Below are positions 56,608-64,000 of a DNA stretch of 64,000 bases, one piece after another. Source of the DNA: Streptomyces sp. NBC_00443. GTDB lineage: Bacteria; Actinomycetota; Actinomycetes; Streptomycetales; Streptomycetaceae. Numbering within the stretch: position 1 is the first letter of the stretch; every line of letters starts with the position of its first letter. Under the pieces are notes generated by a model. It saw nothing but the letters and a program-made list of their open reading frames with translations. It had not been told where the DNA came from and did not search any database. The position numbers and the translations under genes are program-made. Location: assembly GCF_036014175.1 (NCBI RefSeq), contig NZ_CP107917.1, forward strand, positions 4,650,001 to 4,714,000, written 5' to 3'.

Positions 56608-56645
56608 CCCGGTTGCTGGCGACGGGGGATGCACCAGCAACCGGG
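56608..56645. terminator. Long perfect hairpin, bidirectional terminator
   Basis: A perfect 12-bp stem (CCCGGTTGCTGG / CCAGCAACCGGG) with a 14-nt loop containing GACGGGGGATG lies between two convergent genes. It could end both transcripts or belong to a small structured RNA. Confidence 0.65.
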
Positions 56646-56809
56646 CTAGTGGAACGGTAACAAGAGATCGGCGGTTCGCAAATTCGATCCGGGCTTTCCA
56701 GTCACGGATTCCCTTGCTCCGCATGGGAGTTGTGATCGGATTCACCCCTCCCGAGGGGGGCCGTGCGGCTGAACGGTCGTTCAGCCGCACCCGATCCGCG
56801 AGCCGCCCG

Positions 56810-57775
56810 TCAGCTGAGCGTGACCTGCCGGTTGGTCAGGCCGCCCCGCGCGCGACGCTCGTCCGCGGTGAGCGGGGCGTCCGTGGCCAGGGCCGCGGCG
56901 AGTCGCTCGGCGAACTCGGCCGCCGGCTTCTCCACGTCCTCCGCGCCGACACCGCTCGGCAGGTCCCAGACCGGCACGGTGAGGCCGTGCGCGCGGAAGG
57001 AGCCCACGAGACGGGTGCCTTCGCCGAGGTTCGACTTCCCTGCCGCGTGCAGCCGCGAGAGAGCGTCCAGAAGCTGCTCCTCGGGGTGCGGCATGACCCA
57101 GCGCAGGTGGTTCTTGTCCGGCGTCTCGCACCAGTAGGCGGCGTCCACGCCGGTGAGCTTGACGGTGGGGATGGCCGCGGCGTTGGCCCGCTCCAAGGAG
57201 GCGGCCACTTCCGGAGTGGCGTTCTCCGCGTCCGGGACCCAGAACTCGAAGCCGGAGTGGACAACTGGCTCGAAGGCGCCCTCGGGGTCGAGCAGATCCT
57301 GCAGCCGCGGACCGTCGGCCGGGGCGCGGCGGCCCTGGACGGGGGTGCCGGGCTGCGCGGTGAGCGCCTGCTGGAGGGTGTCGGCGAGGTCGCGGCTGAT
57401 GTCGCCCGACGCCGTGTCGTTCTGCAGGCCGAGCAGGACCGAGCCGTCGTCGCGGCGCAGGGCCGGCCAGGCCATCGGCAGCACCGTGGCCAGCGTGACG
57501 GACGGGACGCCTTCGGGGAGGCCGCCCTTCAGGGGCAGTTCGACGGTGGCGGCGGGCACCAGCTCGCGCAGGGCCACCCAGTCGCACTCGCCCGGCAGCC
57601 CGTCGAACGGGCGCTGCACCAGCTCGGTCACCGCATGCGCGGCCGTCCGGCCATGACAGGCCTTGTAGCGGCGGCCGCTGCCGCAGGGGCAGGGCTCGCG
57701 TGCGCCGACGACCGGGACCTCGCCGTCGATGATCTGCGGGCGCTTTGCCTTGGTCTGGGGTCGCTTCTTGGCCAT
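56810..57775 (-). CDS. SEC-C motif protein (DUF5926 type)
   Basis: A 321-residue protein. The N terminus (MAKKRPQTKAKRP) is basic; a zinc-binding SEC-C motif (PCPCGSGRRYKACHG) lies at about residues 29-43, then a longer domain of unknown function. SEC-C motifs bind zinc, as at the SecA tail. ATG 57775. The preceding 286-bp gap holds short tandem repeats. Confidence 0.87.
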   Translation of the reverse strand: MAKKRPQTKAKRPQIIDGEVPVVGAREPCPCGSGRRYKACHGRTAAHAVTELVQRPFDGLPGECDWVALRELVPAATVELPLKGGLPEGVPSVTLATVLPMAWPALRRDDGSVLLGLQNDTASGDISRDLADTLQQALTAQPGTPVQGRRAPADGPRLQDLLDPEGAFEPVVHSGFEFWVPDAENATPEVAASLERANAAAIPTVKLTGVDAAYWCETPDKNHLRWVMPHPEEQLLDALSRLHAAGKSNLGEGTRLVGSFRAHGLTVPVWDLPSGVGAEDVEKPAAEFAERLAAALATDAPLTADERRARGGLTNRQVTLS

Positions 57776-57962
57776 CGTGGGTGTCTCCCGGTTACGGCTC
57801 GTCTCGTACGGGCGCGAGCCTAGCCGTTCACGCCATGGTCGACGGGAGGCTGTGGACAACCCACGGGTCGTGCCGGGAGCGGGGGCGCTTCGCGGCGGAG
57901 GCGGAGCGTCGGTCGAAACCGACGTGTCCGGCTCTGTTTCCCTCGGTTCCTTCAGCACTGGG

Positions 57963-58067
57963 CAGTTGCTTCAGTGCTGTGCCGTTCCGTCAGCCCCCGT
58001 GCGGCTGCTTCCGTCCCGTGCGGTTGCTTCAGCCGCGTGAGGTTGCTTCAGCCCCGTGCCTTCAGTC
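57963..58067. repeat. Tandem 19-20-bp repeats
   Basis: About five degenerate units of 19-20 bp around GGTTGCTTCAGCCCCGTGC occupy the gap and run slightly into the 3' end of the next gene. No function is apparent. Confidence 0.65.
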
Positions 58068-58571
58068 CAGATCGTCGAACGCGTCCGCGAAGTCGAGGCG
58101 GGATATCCCGCCCAAGGCCGGCGCTGCGACGCGCGTAGCGAAATCGTCGCGGCGGTGCCCGGCATCCGGATCATGAACGTCGTCGTGGACCACGACCCAG
58201 ACCGTGACCTCACCGCGGGCGTCGTCCCGTACGCCCCAGTCGTCGGCCAGGGCGGTGATGATGTTGAGCCCGCGGCCGCCGTGCGCGGTGACCGAGGGCG
58301 TGGCCGGAGCAGGGCGAGTGGGTCCGCCGCCGTCCGTCACCTCCAGCGTGAGCCTGCCGCCCGTCTCCACGCGCCATGCGGCCCGGACGTCCCCGTCCCC
58401 GGACAACGCGTCACCCAGCGGTCGGCCGTGTTTGCACGCGTTGCTCAAGAGTTCGGAAAGAATCAGTACGGCATCGTCGATGACCGATTCCGCCACGCCA
58501 CCCCTGCGCAACTGAGAGCGCATACGGTGCCGCGCTTTCCCCACGCCCGCAGGGCCATGAGGAACGGCCAT
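58062..58571 (-). CDS. ATP-binding anti-sigma-kinase-type regulator, second copy
   Basis: A 169-residue HATPase_c protein. It shows the N box (ILSELLSNACKHG), G1 box (DGGGPT) and G2 box (GGRGLNIITAL). It is of the RsbW-like family found widely in Streptomyces. ATG 58571 is the best start; GTG 58589 is in frame upstream next to GGAG. A partner sigma factor is not in the window. Confidence 0.8.
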   Translation of the reverse strand: MAVPHGPAGVGKARHRMRSQLRRGGVAESVIDDAVLILSELLSNACKHGRPLGDALSGDGDVRAAWRVETGGRLTLEVTDGGGPTRPAPATPSVTAHGGRGLNIITALADDWGVRDDARGEVTVWVVVHDDVHDPDAGHRRDDFATRVAAPALGGISRLDFADAFDDLD

Positions 58572-58894
58572 GCTCGACGACGTGGGCACCTCCTGTGCCA
58601 CCACCAACGCCACCCCCGAGACCTCCTTTGCCCCACGCCACGGTGTGGATGCCCCATTGGCCTGTACCGGAAACCGGCCAACCAAGGTCCGGGGACGCAT
58701 TCAGAACGATCGAATACGGACCGAACGCGCCGGAGCACTCCCTGTAATCGGGATGGCTGGAATTCGTAGGTGTGGCCGAGAGTGGAGGATGGGGCTGGAG
58801 GGGCTCGGGGGTCAAGAGGTTGCGCAATGATTGAAGGGGTTTTAGGGGTTTCCCCCGCTACCCCCTATCCCCGTGTATCCCCCATCCCCCTGTT
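58572..58894 (-). other. 323-bp gap with G-quadruplex candidate
   Basis: No gene. The minus strand has five G-runs within 39 bp (58852-58890): GGGGG, GGGGG, GGGG, GGGGG and GGGGG, separated by 2-6 nt, plus two GGGG runs nearby on the other strand. This is right after the GDPD stop on its sense strand, so it could fold in RNA or DNA. Confidence 0.7.
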
Positions 58895-59722
58895 TCAGCG
58901 GCCGAGCTGGTGCAGCACCGCGCGCGGGCGGTTGGTGATGATGGCGTCGATGCCGAGCTCGACACAGAGATCGACATCCTGTGGCTCGTTCACGGTCCAG
59001 ACGTGCACTTGGTGGCCGGCACGCTTGAGGCGCTCCACGTAGCCAGGGTGGCTGCGCACGATCCGGATCGAGGGTCCCGCGATGTGGACGCCGGCGGGCA
59101 GGCGTCCGTCCCGCAGCCTCGGTGAGACGAACTGCATCAGATAGACCGTGGGCAGCACGGGCGAGGCGGCACGCACGCGATGCAGCGAACGTGCGGAGAA
59201 GCTCATGACACGCACCGGGGACTCGGCGGCCGAAGCGGGCGCGTCGAGCCCGAACCGCTTCAGCAGAAGCAGCAGCCGTTCCTCGACCTGCCCGGCCCAC
59301 CTGGTCGGATGCTTGGTCTCGATCGCCAGCTCCACCTGCCGCCCCGCGTCGGCGACGAGCTCCAGCAGCCGTTCCAGAGTGAGTACGGAGGTGTCCTCGG
59401 GGTCCTCCGGCCGGAACTCCCAGTCCGGCTCCTCGGTGCGGTTCTTCCACGAGTCGCGGTTCTTGCGGGAGCCGAAGTCCAGGGCGGCGAGCTCGGCGAG
59501 TTCCAGCGCCGAGACCGCGCCGCGGCCGTTGGACGTACGGTTGACGCGACGGTCGTGGACGCACACGAGGTGGCCGTCGGCGGTGAGGCGTACGTCGCAC
59601 TCAAGGGCGTCCGCACCGTCCTCGATGGCCTTCTTGTACGCGGCCAGGGTGTGCTCGGGGGCGTCTTCGGAGGCTCCGCGATGGGCGACGACTCGGATCT
59701 GCTGCTGCCGTGCGTGGGTCAC
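58895..59722 (-). CDS. Glycerophosphodiester phosphodiesterase
   Basis: A 275-residue cytoplasmic enzyme that splits glycerophosphodiesters to glycerol-3-phosphate and an alcohol. Key motifs: HRGASEDAPEHT, ALECDVRLTADGHLVCVHD, ETKHP and NEPQD near the end (VWTVNEP). Length and barrel motifs are normal. ATG 59722. It is divergent from the HtrA-type protease gene, with an A+T-rich promoter-like stretch (TATATAAAG near 59812) between. Confidence 0.93.
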   Translation of the reverse strand: MTHARQQQIRVVAHRGASEDAPEHTLAAYKKAIEDGADALECDVRLTADGHLVCVHDRRVNRTSNGRGAVSALELAELAALDFGSRKNRDSWKNRTEEPDWEFRPEDPEDTSVLTLERLLELVADAGRQVELAIETKHPTRWAGQVEERLLLLLKRFGLDAPASAAESPVRVMSFSARSLHRVRAASPVLPTVYLMQFVSPRLRDGRLPAGVHIAGPSIRIVRSHPGYVERLKRAGHQVHVWTVNEPQDVDLCVELGIDAIITNRPRAVLHQLGR

Positions 59723-60005
59723 CGCGTCATGGTGTCACCGAGCGGGGGTAGGCGTGGGACCGGAGGAGTCGTAAAGAGGCTCGAATTGTTCCTGTTTAGT
59801 CTCACATGACCTATATAAAGAATGGCCGTGGACCCACAGCGACCGCTTATGGTGCTCTGACGGCCCGTGGGAAAAGCTGACGGCATACAAAAAGCCGTAG
59901 CCATGCAGAGCTGAAGCGCACCGACAGCCGACAATTACTGGCCAGCGTGAACGGGCGTGACCGAGTGCGACCGATATCAACAGCCGTGGATCGAGGAGAG
60001 AAGCT

Positions 60006-61616
60006 GTGAGCACCGAGAACGAGGGCGCCGCGGTACCCCCGGCCCCGTCCGCACCCCCCGTGCCGGTGGATGCTCCTGCTGCTCCGGCGTCCCAGGAGGG
60101 CCCGGCTCCCGAGGGCGGTGACGCCCCGACCGCTCCCATCCCGCCGGTGCCTGGTGATGCCCCGGCGGGCTCGACCGGCACCGAGCCTTACGCCCACGCG
60201 GCCTCCGACGGCTCTCAGCCGCCTGCCGCCGAGGCCGTATCGAACGGAGCTCAGCAGCCGGCCCCGGCCCCTGACTCTTCCCCATCTCCTGCCTCTGCCC
60301 CTGCTCCTGCTCCGCAGAGCTCGGCGCCCGACGCGTCCTGGCCGCCCCCGCCGCCGCCCGGCACACCGCCGTACGCCGACAGCGGTGCCGCCACGGGTGG
60401 TGCCGGTGCGGGCGGCTTCGGCGCGGGTGGCTTCGGTGCCGGTGGTTTCGGTGCGGGCTCCGGCTGGGGTGCGACCTACCAGCAGCCGGAGCCGAAGTCC
60501 GGCCGCGGGCGGGGCGGACTGCTCGCCGGAGTCCTCATCGCCGCGCTGGTCGCGGGCGGCCTGGGCGGCGGTCTCGGTTACACCCTGGCCAAGAACAACG
60601 AGAACACCTCCTCGACAACCGTCTCCGCCCCCGACAGCGGCGGCTCCGTCAAGCGCGACCCGGGCACCGTCGCGGGTGTGACCGCCAGTGCGCTGCCGAG
60701 CACCGTCACCATCCAGGCGGAGAGCAGCGGCGGCGAGGGCGGCACCGGCACCGGCTTCGTCTTCGACACCGAGGGCCACATCGTCACCAACAACCACGTG
60801 GTGGCCGACGCGGTCGACGGCGGCAAGCTCACGGCGACCTTCGCGAACGGCAAGAAGTACGACGCGGAGGTCGTGGGCAACGCGCAGGGCTACGACGTCG
60901 CGGTCATCAAGCTCAAGAACGCCCCGTCGGACCTCAAGCCGCTCACGCTGGGCGACTCCGACAAGGTGGCCGTCGGTGACTCGACGATCGCGATCGGCGC
61001 CCCCTTCGGCCTGTCCAACACGGTCACCACCGGCATCATCAGCGCCAAGAACCGCCCGGTGGCCTCCAGCGACGGCACCGGCAGCAACGCCTCGTACATG
61101 AGCGCCCTGCAGACGGACGCCTCGATCAACCCCGGCAACTCCGGCGGCCCGCTGCTGGACGCGCAGGGCAACGTCATCGGCATCAACTCCGCGATCCAGT
61201 CCGCCGCCAACGGCCTGGGCGGCACCAGCCAGTCCGGCTCCATCGGCCTCGGCTTCGCCATCCCGATCAACCAGGCCAAGTACGTCGCCCAGGAGCTGAT
61301 CAAGACCGGCAAGCCGGTCTACGCCAAGATCGGCGCCTCCGTCTCCCTGGAGGACACCACCGACGGCGCCAAGATCACCGAGCAGGGCGCCAGCGGCTCG
61401 GACGCGGTCGAGACGGGCGGCCCGGCCGCCAAGGCCGGCCTCAAGCCCGGCGACGTCATCACCAAGCTCGACGACCGGGTGATCGACTCCGGCCCGACCT
61501 TGATCGGCGAGATCTGGACCCACAAGCCCGGCGACAAGGTCACGATCACCTACGAACGGGGCAGCCAGTCCCGCACGGTCGACCTGACCCTGGGCTCCCG
61601 CACGGGCGACAGCTGA
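60006..61616 (+). CDS. HtrA/DegP-type serine protease with PDZ domain
   Basis: A 536-residue membrane-anchored protease. The first 165 residues are Pro/Ala-rich and disordered with Gly-Phe-Gly repeats, then one membrane helix (about 176-200). The trypsin-like domain has His in VTNNHVV, Asp in GYDVAVI and Ser in NPGNSGGP. A C-terminal PDZ domain (KAGLKPGDVITKLD) binds unfolded peptides. GTG start behind GGAGAGAAGCT. It removes damaged proteins at the cell surface. Confidence 0.95.
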   Translation: MSTENEGAAVPPAPSAPPVPVDAPAAPASQEGPAPEGGDAPTAPIPPVPGDAPAGSTGTEPYAHAASDGSQPPAAEAVSNGAQQPAPAPDSSPSPASAPAPAPQSSAPDASWPPPPPPGTPPYADSGAATGGAGAGGFGAGGFGAGGFGAGSGWGATYQQPEPKSGRGRGGLLAGVLIAALVAGGLGGGLGYTLAKNNENTSSTTVSAPDSGGSVKRDPGTVAGVTASALPSTVTIQAESSGGEGGTGTGFVFDTEGHIVTNNHVVADAVDGGKLTATFANGKKYDAEVVGNAQGYDVAVIKLKNAPSDLKPLTLGDSDKVAVGDSTIAIGAPFGLSNTVTTGIISAKNRPVASSDGTGSNASYMSALQTDASINPGNSGGPLLDAQGNVIGINSAIQSAANGLGGTSQSGSIGLGFAIPINQAKYVAQELIKTGKPVYAKIGASVSLEDTTDGAKITEQGASGSDAVETGGPAAKAGLKPGDVITKLDDRVIDSGPTLIGEIWTHKPGDKVTITYERGSQSRTVDLTLGSRTGDS

Positions 61617-61643
61617 CACCTACGGCCACGCACGCGCCCGACC

Positions 61644-61679
61644 GGCTCCGCCTGCCCAACCACTCCTGACGGCGGAGCC
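61644..61679 (+). terminator. Hairpin terminator after the protease gene
   Basis: A perfect 9-bp stem (GGCTCCGCC / GGCGGAGCC) with an 18-nt loop, 27 bp after the stop. Confidence 0.6.
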
Positions 61680-61764
61680 ATTGGCCCCACCCGGACCACG
61701 CACCCCGCACAGCCCGCGCGGCCGGTAGGCTGTAGCCGCTCCACCCCAGGTGGGCCGGGGCCGA

Positions 61765-61851
61765 GGTGGGTTGCCCGAGCGGCCTAAGGGAACGGTCTTG
61801 AAAACCGTCGTGGCAGCGATGTCACCGTGGGTTCAAATCCCACACCCACCG
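61765..61851 (+). tRNA. tRNA-Ser (anticodon UGA)
   Basis: An 87-nt serine tRNA with acceptor stem GGTGGGT / ACCCACC, anticodon loop CTTGAAA (anticodon TGA), a long variable arm and the GGTTCAAATCC T arm. It decodes UCA. Its 3' half is the attachment site repeated at 62508-62567. Confidence 0.96.
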
Positions 61852-61853
61852 CG
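61794..61853 (+). repeat. Left att copy: 3' part of tRNA-Ser
   Basis: These 60 bp (anticodon loop to just past the 3' end) reappear at 62508-62567 with 57 identities. It is the pattern produced when an integrase inserts an element into a tRNA gene and restores the tRNA 3' end. Confidence 0.8.
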
Positions 61854-62144
61854 CAGGTCAGAAGCATTGCAGGTCAGAAGGGGTGCCCTCAGTAGCGGGG
61901 CACCCTTCTGCGTTCACCTGCGGCCAGGACCTACGCCGCTTTGAGGCACCGTCCGGGTCTGGAAGATGACTGCGTCCCGCCCTCAACCCAAACCCGGCTT
62001 TGGTCACAACTGGAGCCCGGCGGCGCACTTCGGTGATGGAGAGGTTGCCTCCGCACGCCGAATACGTATCGCACTTGATCCCCTACCTTGAGTGACATCA
62101 GCGGGTCGCATCATGCGCGGTCCGCTCCAGGAGGGGATCTCAAC

Positions 62145-62441
62145 ATGATGCGACGACGCATGGCCGTGGCCCTGGGGGCGCTGGCGGCAGCCGCGACCTT
62201 GACAGTCGCGGTGCCGGGCTCGGCGTACGCGGCGGAAGGCGTCCTGGTCATCAACGGCGCTGCATACGAAAACCCGAGCGGCTGTTACGCCGTCGATCGG
62301 TACCCGTCCTCGGTGGGTAACCACACCGACGCCATCGCCGAGGTCCACTCAGGGCCGGACTGCTCCGGTCCGGTCGAGTGGCTGGTCTACCCGGGCGAGA
62401 CGTACCACACCGAAACAGCCCAGAGCGTCTTCGTCCTCTGA
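62145..62441 (+). CDS. Small secreted protein
   Basis: A 98-residue exported protein. GGAGGGGATCTCAAC precedes ATG 62145; a signal peptide (MMRRRMAVALGALAAAATL, ending at AYA/AEGV) is clear. The mature part of about 75 residues has two Cys (GCYAVD, PDCSGP) that could form a disulfide. No family is recognised. It lies between the two att copies, so it may be the remaining cargo of an integrated element. Confidence 0.78.
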   Translation: MMRRRMAVALGALAAAATLTVAVPGSAYAAEGVLVINGAAYENPSGCYAVDRYPSSVGNHTDAIAEVHSGPDCSGPVEWLVYPGETYHTETAQSVFVL

Positions 62442-62507
62442 GTTCACCGGCGGCATGGGCGCCTCGTTCCCAGCGGGGCGCCAGGTGACGGTTAGCCGCC
62501 CCCTGGC

Positions 62508-62567
62508 TGGTCTTGATGACCGTCGTGGCAGCGATGTCGCCGTGGGTTCAAATCCCACACCCACCGC
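62508..62567 (+). repeat. Right att copy: duplicate of tRNA-Ser 3' part
   Basis: 57 of 60 bases match 61794-61853. It lacks the 5' half, so it is not a functional tRNA; it marks the far end of a former or minimal integrated element. No integrase gene lies between the copies. Confidence 0.82.
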
Positions 62568-62657
62568 GTACCTGCACGTCGCGGGGATGTCCGCGGGGCA
62601 GAGTGTCTCGATCTTGGCAACGGGCACTCGGAGGTTGCTGCCGCCCGAGGAGGTCCG

Positions 62658-62777
62658 ATGCCCACGATCGCGCCGATCGCCTACAAGGGGCTCGACTCGA
62701 TGCCCACTTGGTTTGTTGTCGTGGTCGCGGTGCTGGCTACGTTCGGGATCGTCCTGGCCTATCGGCGGAGGCGTTGA
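62658..62777 (+). CDS. Small single-helix membrane protein (39 aa)
   Basis: A 39-residue open frame starting at ATG 62658 with a strong GAGGAGG 5 nt upstream. The product has a soluble start (MPTIAPIAYKGLDSMPT), one hydrophobic helix (WFVVVVAVLATFGIVLAY) and a basic end (RRRR). Positive-inside orientation is predicted with the C terminus in the cytoplasm. Too short for codon statistics, but the ribosome site and helix make it credible. No function is known. Confidence 0.55.
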   Translation: MPTIAPIAYKGLDSMPTWFVVVVAVLATFGIVLAYRRRR

Positions 62778-62802
62778 CGGCCCCGCGCGCCCTCATCGGT
62801 TC

Positions 62803-63156
62803 TCACTGACGCCGTTGGCCGAGGACACAGAACTCGTTGCCTTCGGGGTCTGCCATGACAATCCACGACCTGTCACCTTGGCCGATGTCGACACGCTTGG
62901 CGCCGAGAGCCTCAAAGCGGGCCACCTCGGCGGCCTGGTCATCGGGCCTGAAGTCGAGGTGCAGTCGGCTCTTGGCCTTCTTGGGCTCATCAAGCCGGAC
63001 GAACTCCAACCCTGGCAGGCGATCCGGCTCCGGGCGGATCTCGAACTCATCATCACTGGAGTGGACCACGACCCAACCGAGCGCCGAAGCCCACCACTGC
63101 CCCAAGGCCACCGGATCCGCCGAGTGAACAATTACCTGTTCCCATTCCAAGGTCAT
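62803..63156 (-). CDS. VOC-family (glyoxalase-like) protein
   Basis: A 117-residue vicinal-oxygen-chelate-fold protein. VIVHSADPVALGQWWASAL and SRLHLDFRPDD, with DPEGNEFCVL near the end, match the glyoxalase-like domain (PF18029 type). It probably binds a metal and a small molecule, but no substrate can be assigned. ATG 63156. Confidence 0.88.
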   Translation of the reverse strand: MTLEWEQVIVHSADPVALGQWWASALGWVVVHSSDDEFEIRPEPDRLPGLEFVRLDEPKKAKSRLHLDFRPDDQAAEVARFEALGAKRVDIGQGDRSWIVMADPEGNEFCVLGQRRQ

Positions 63157-63222
63157 GTGCCGAGCCTAGGCACATCGTGACTTCGAGAACAGGTGCTTGT
63201 TCTGCTCGCCGCTCTCCCCCGT

Positions 63223-63606
63223 TCAGGACTTCTTCGCGCCGGTCCGCTTCGCGGCAGCGGTGGGCCTCTTCGCAGTGGCCCGTTTCGCGGTGGCCCGTTT
63301 CGTAGTCGTCCGCTTCGTGGCGGCCCGCTCTTCCGTCGCCCGAGTGGCCGTCGCCGGCGACGGGGCGGACCGGGCGGCCGATGTGATCGGCCACTTGAGC
63401 TCGATCTCGAGTTCGATCTCCCCATCCTCGACCTCGAACTCGATCTCACTGTGAAGATCGGCGGGGATCCGCAGACTCAACTTCCAGGGATCGATTTCCA
63501 GTTCGGCGTCCCCGCCCTTCCGCAAGGCGGCCGCGAGCGCCGCGAGCTGATCAGCCGCCTCCAGGCGGGACAGGGAGCGCTTCTGCTCAAACTTGAGGTC
63601 CGTCAT
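63223..63606 (-). CDS. Amphi-Trp domain protein with H1-like tail
   Basis: A 127-residue protein. The N-terminal domain (residues 1-75) has FEQKRSLSRLEAADQLAALA and DPWKLSLRIPADL, typical of the amphi-Trp domain. The C-terminal 45 residues are a Lys/Arg/Thr/Ala-rich tail with repeated TKRA/AKRA units, like a histone H1-type tail, which suggests DNA binding (inference). ATG 63606. Confidence 0.82.
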   Translation of the reverse strand: MTDLKFEQKRSLSRLEAADQLAALAAALRKGGDAELEIDPWKLSLRIPADLHSEIEFEVEDGEIELEIELKWPITSAARSAPSPATATRATEERAATKRTTTKRATAKRATAKRPTAAAKRTGAKKS

Positions 63607-63709
63607 GGCGTCTCCGATCCGATCCAGCGCACAAAACACCCGGTAATGACCATTCTGGGGGTGCGGGCCGAGTTGGACATCTCGTGGCGATGTGCTGTGA
63701 AAGTGCAGG

Positions 63710-64000
63710 TCAGTCGCCCGTCCGGCTCGCCCGCAACAGCCTCAACTGCCCGATCTCCGCGGCGTTCTTCATCAGCTCGGCGTTCACCCAGCCGATCATG
63801 TGGGTGACTGTGTGCTGCGCGTCGTTCGGCCACGGGAACGGCGCCGTGGCGTCCAGGCCCCTGTCGTCGAGCCCCTCCAGTGCCGTCAGCCACTCCGTGC
63901 GCAGGTCGCGCAGCCAGGCGACGGTTGCCGGGCCGTCGCCGGGCCACGTGACGTCGGCCCTCTCCCGGGGTGCGCGTCCCCGCAGATGGTCCGTGGCCAC
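63710..64000 (-). CDS. DinB/maleylpyruvate-isomerase-like protein, truncated by window edge
   Basis: The last 96 codons of a gene that continues past the right edge. GLDATAPFPWPNDAQHTVTHMIGWVNAEL, with His residues of a possible metal site, fits the DinB/MDMPI helical-bundle family, which includes mycothiol-dependent enzymes. The true start is outside the window. Confidence 0.72.
   Translation of the reverse strand: MATDHLRGRAPRERADVTWPGDGPATVAWLRDLRTEWLTALEGLDDRGLDATAPFPWPNDAQHTVTHMIGWVNAELMKNAAEIGQLRLLRASRTGD

Noticed and set aside
61750-61944. 64-codon frame across tRNA-Ser
   Set aside because: It is a translation of the tRNA gene itself.

Overview
The window is high-G+C actinobacterial DNA. 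It has G/C-rich third codon positions, frequent GTG starts, and AGGAG-type ribosome binding sites or nearly leaderless genes. It is almost certainly a Streptomyces chromosome. The ssgR-ssgA pair is specific to sporulating streptomycetes, and the gene order (ptpA, ssgR-ssgA, thiC, hisC-cydAB-cydCD, serS-pheA, the sco/ecuC/copCD/dtpA copper cluster) matches what I remember of the S. coelicolor/S. lividans origin-proximal core (roughly SCO3919 to SCO3980). The window also carries several parS-like 16-mers (around TGTTTCACGTGAAACA) and two clusters of DnaA boxes, as expected close to oriC.

Layout. 1-4 kb: truncated NUDIX gene, LysR regulator, cystathionine gamma-lyase, PtpA phosphatase and small membrane or cupin proteins. 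4.5-6 kb: ssgR and ssgA, which control sporulation-specific septation. 6.2-8 kb: a YibE/F membrane protein that reads as frameshifted. 8-10 kb: a TPP riboswitch with a parS-like palindrome in its long variable arm, then thiC. 10-15.3 kb: a membrane protein, a metallophosphoesterase, a LacI regulator and hisC. 15.3-22 kb: a Rex-controlled cytochrome bd operon (cydA, cydB, fused cydCD) with two parS sites at the cydB/cydCD junction. 22-29.6 kb: M23 peptidase, HAD phosphatase, F420-type oxidoreductase, KptA, and an operon of M24 peptidase, hydrolase-SDR fusion and MerR regulator. 29.8-33.4 kb: four overlapping or adjacent genes for two ABC exporters, ended by a strong hairpin. 34 kb: tRNA-Ser(GCU). 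34.7-38.3 kb: a second HAD phosphatase, serS and pheA, with DnaA boxes between serS and pheA. 38.4-43.7 kb: copper trafficking genes (dtpA, CopC-CopD fusion, ecuC, sco, ycnI). 44-54.6 kb: membrane protein, anti-sigma-like kinase, BrkB family protein, secreted intradiol dioxygenase, CitG-like protein, MFS exporter, MocR regulator, Xaa-Pro peptidase, and a SpoIIE-type phosphatase whose metal-binding motif is altered. 55-61.6 kb: prim-pol protein, secreted protein, SEC-C protein, second anti-sigma-like kinase, GDPD and HtrA-type protease. 61.7-62.6 kb: tRNA-Ser(UGA) followed about 0.7 kb later by a 60-bp copy of its 3' part, an apparent attachment-site scar enclosing a small secreted protein gene. 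62.6-64 kb: an unlisted 39-residue membrane protein, a VOC protein, an amphi-Trp protein with a histone-H1-like tail and a truncated DinB-like gene.

The most interesting unexplained points are the parS-like sites embedded in a riboswitch and in a start codon, the two DnaA-box clusters away from oriC, the relic tRNA-Ser integration site, the degenerate phosphatase motif, a five-tract G-quadruplex candidate, and several families of degenerate intergenic repeats. I found no CRISPR array, no intact insertion sequence and no rRNA. No single locus stands out as a wholly new system.
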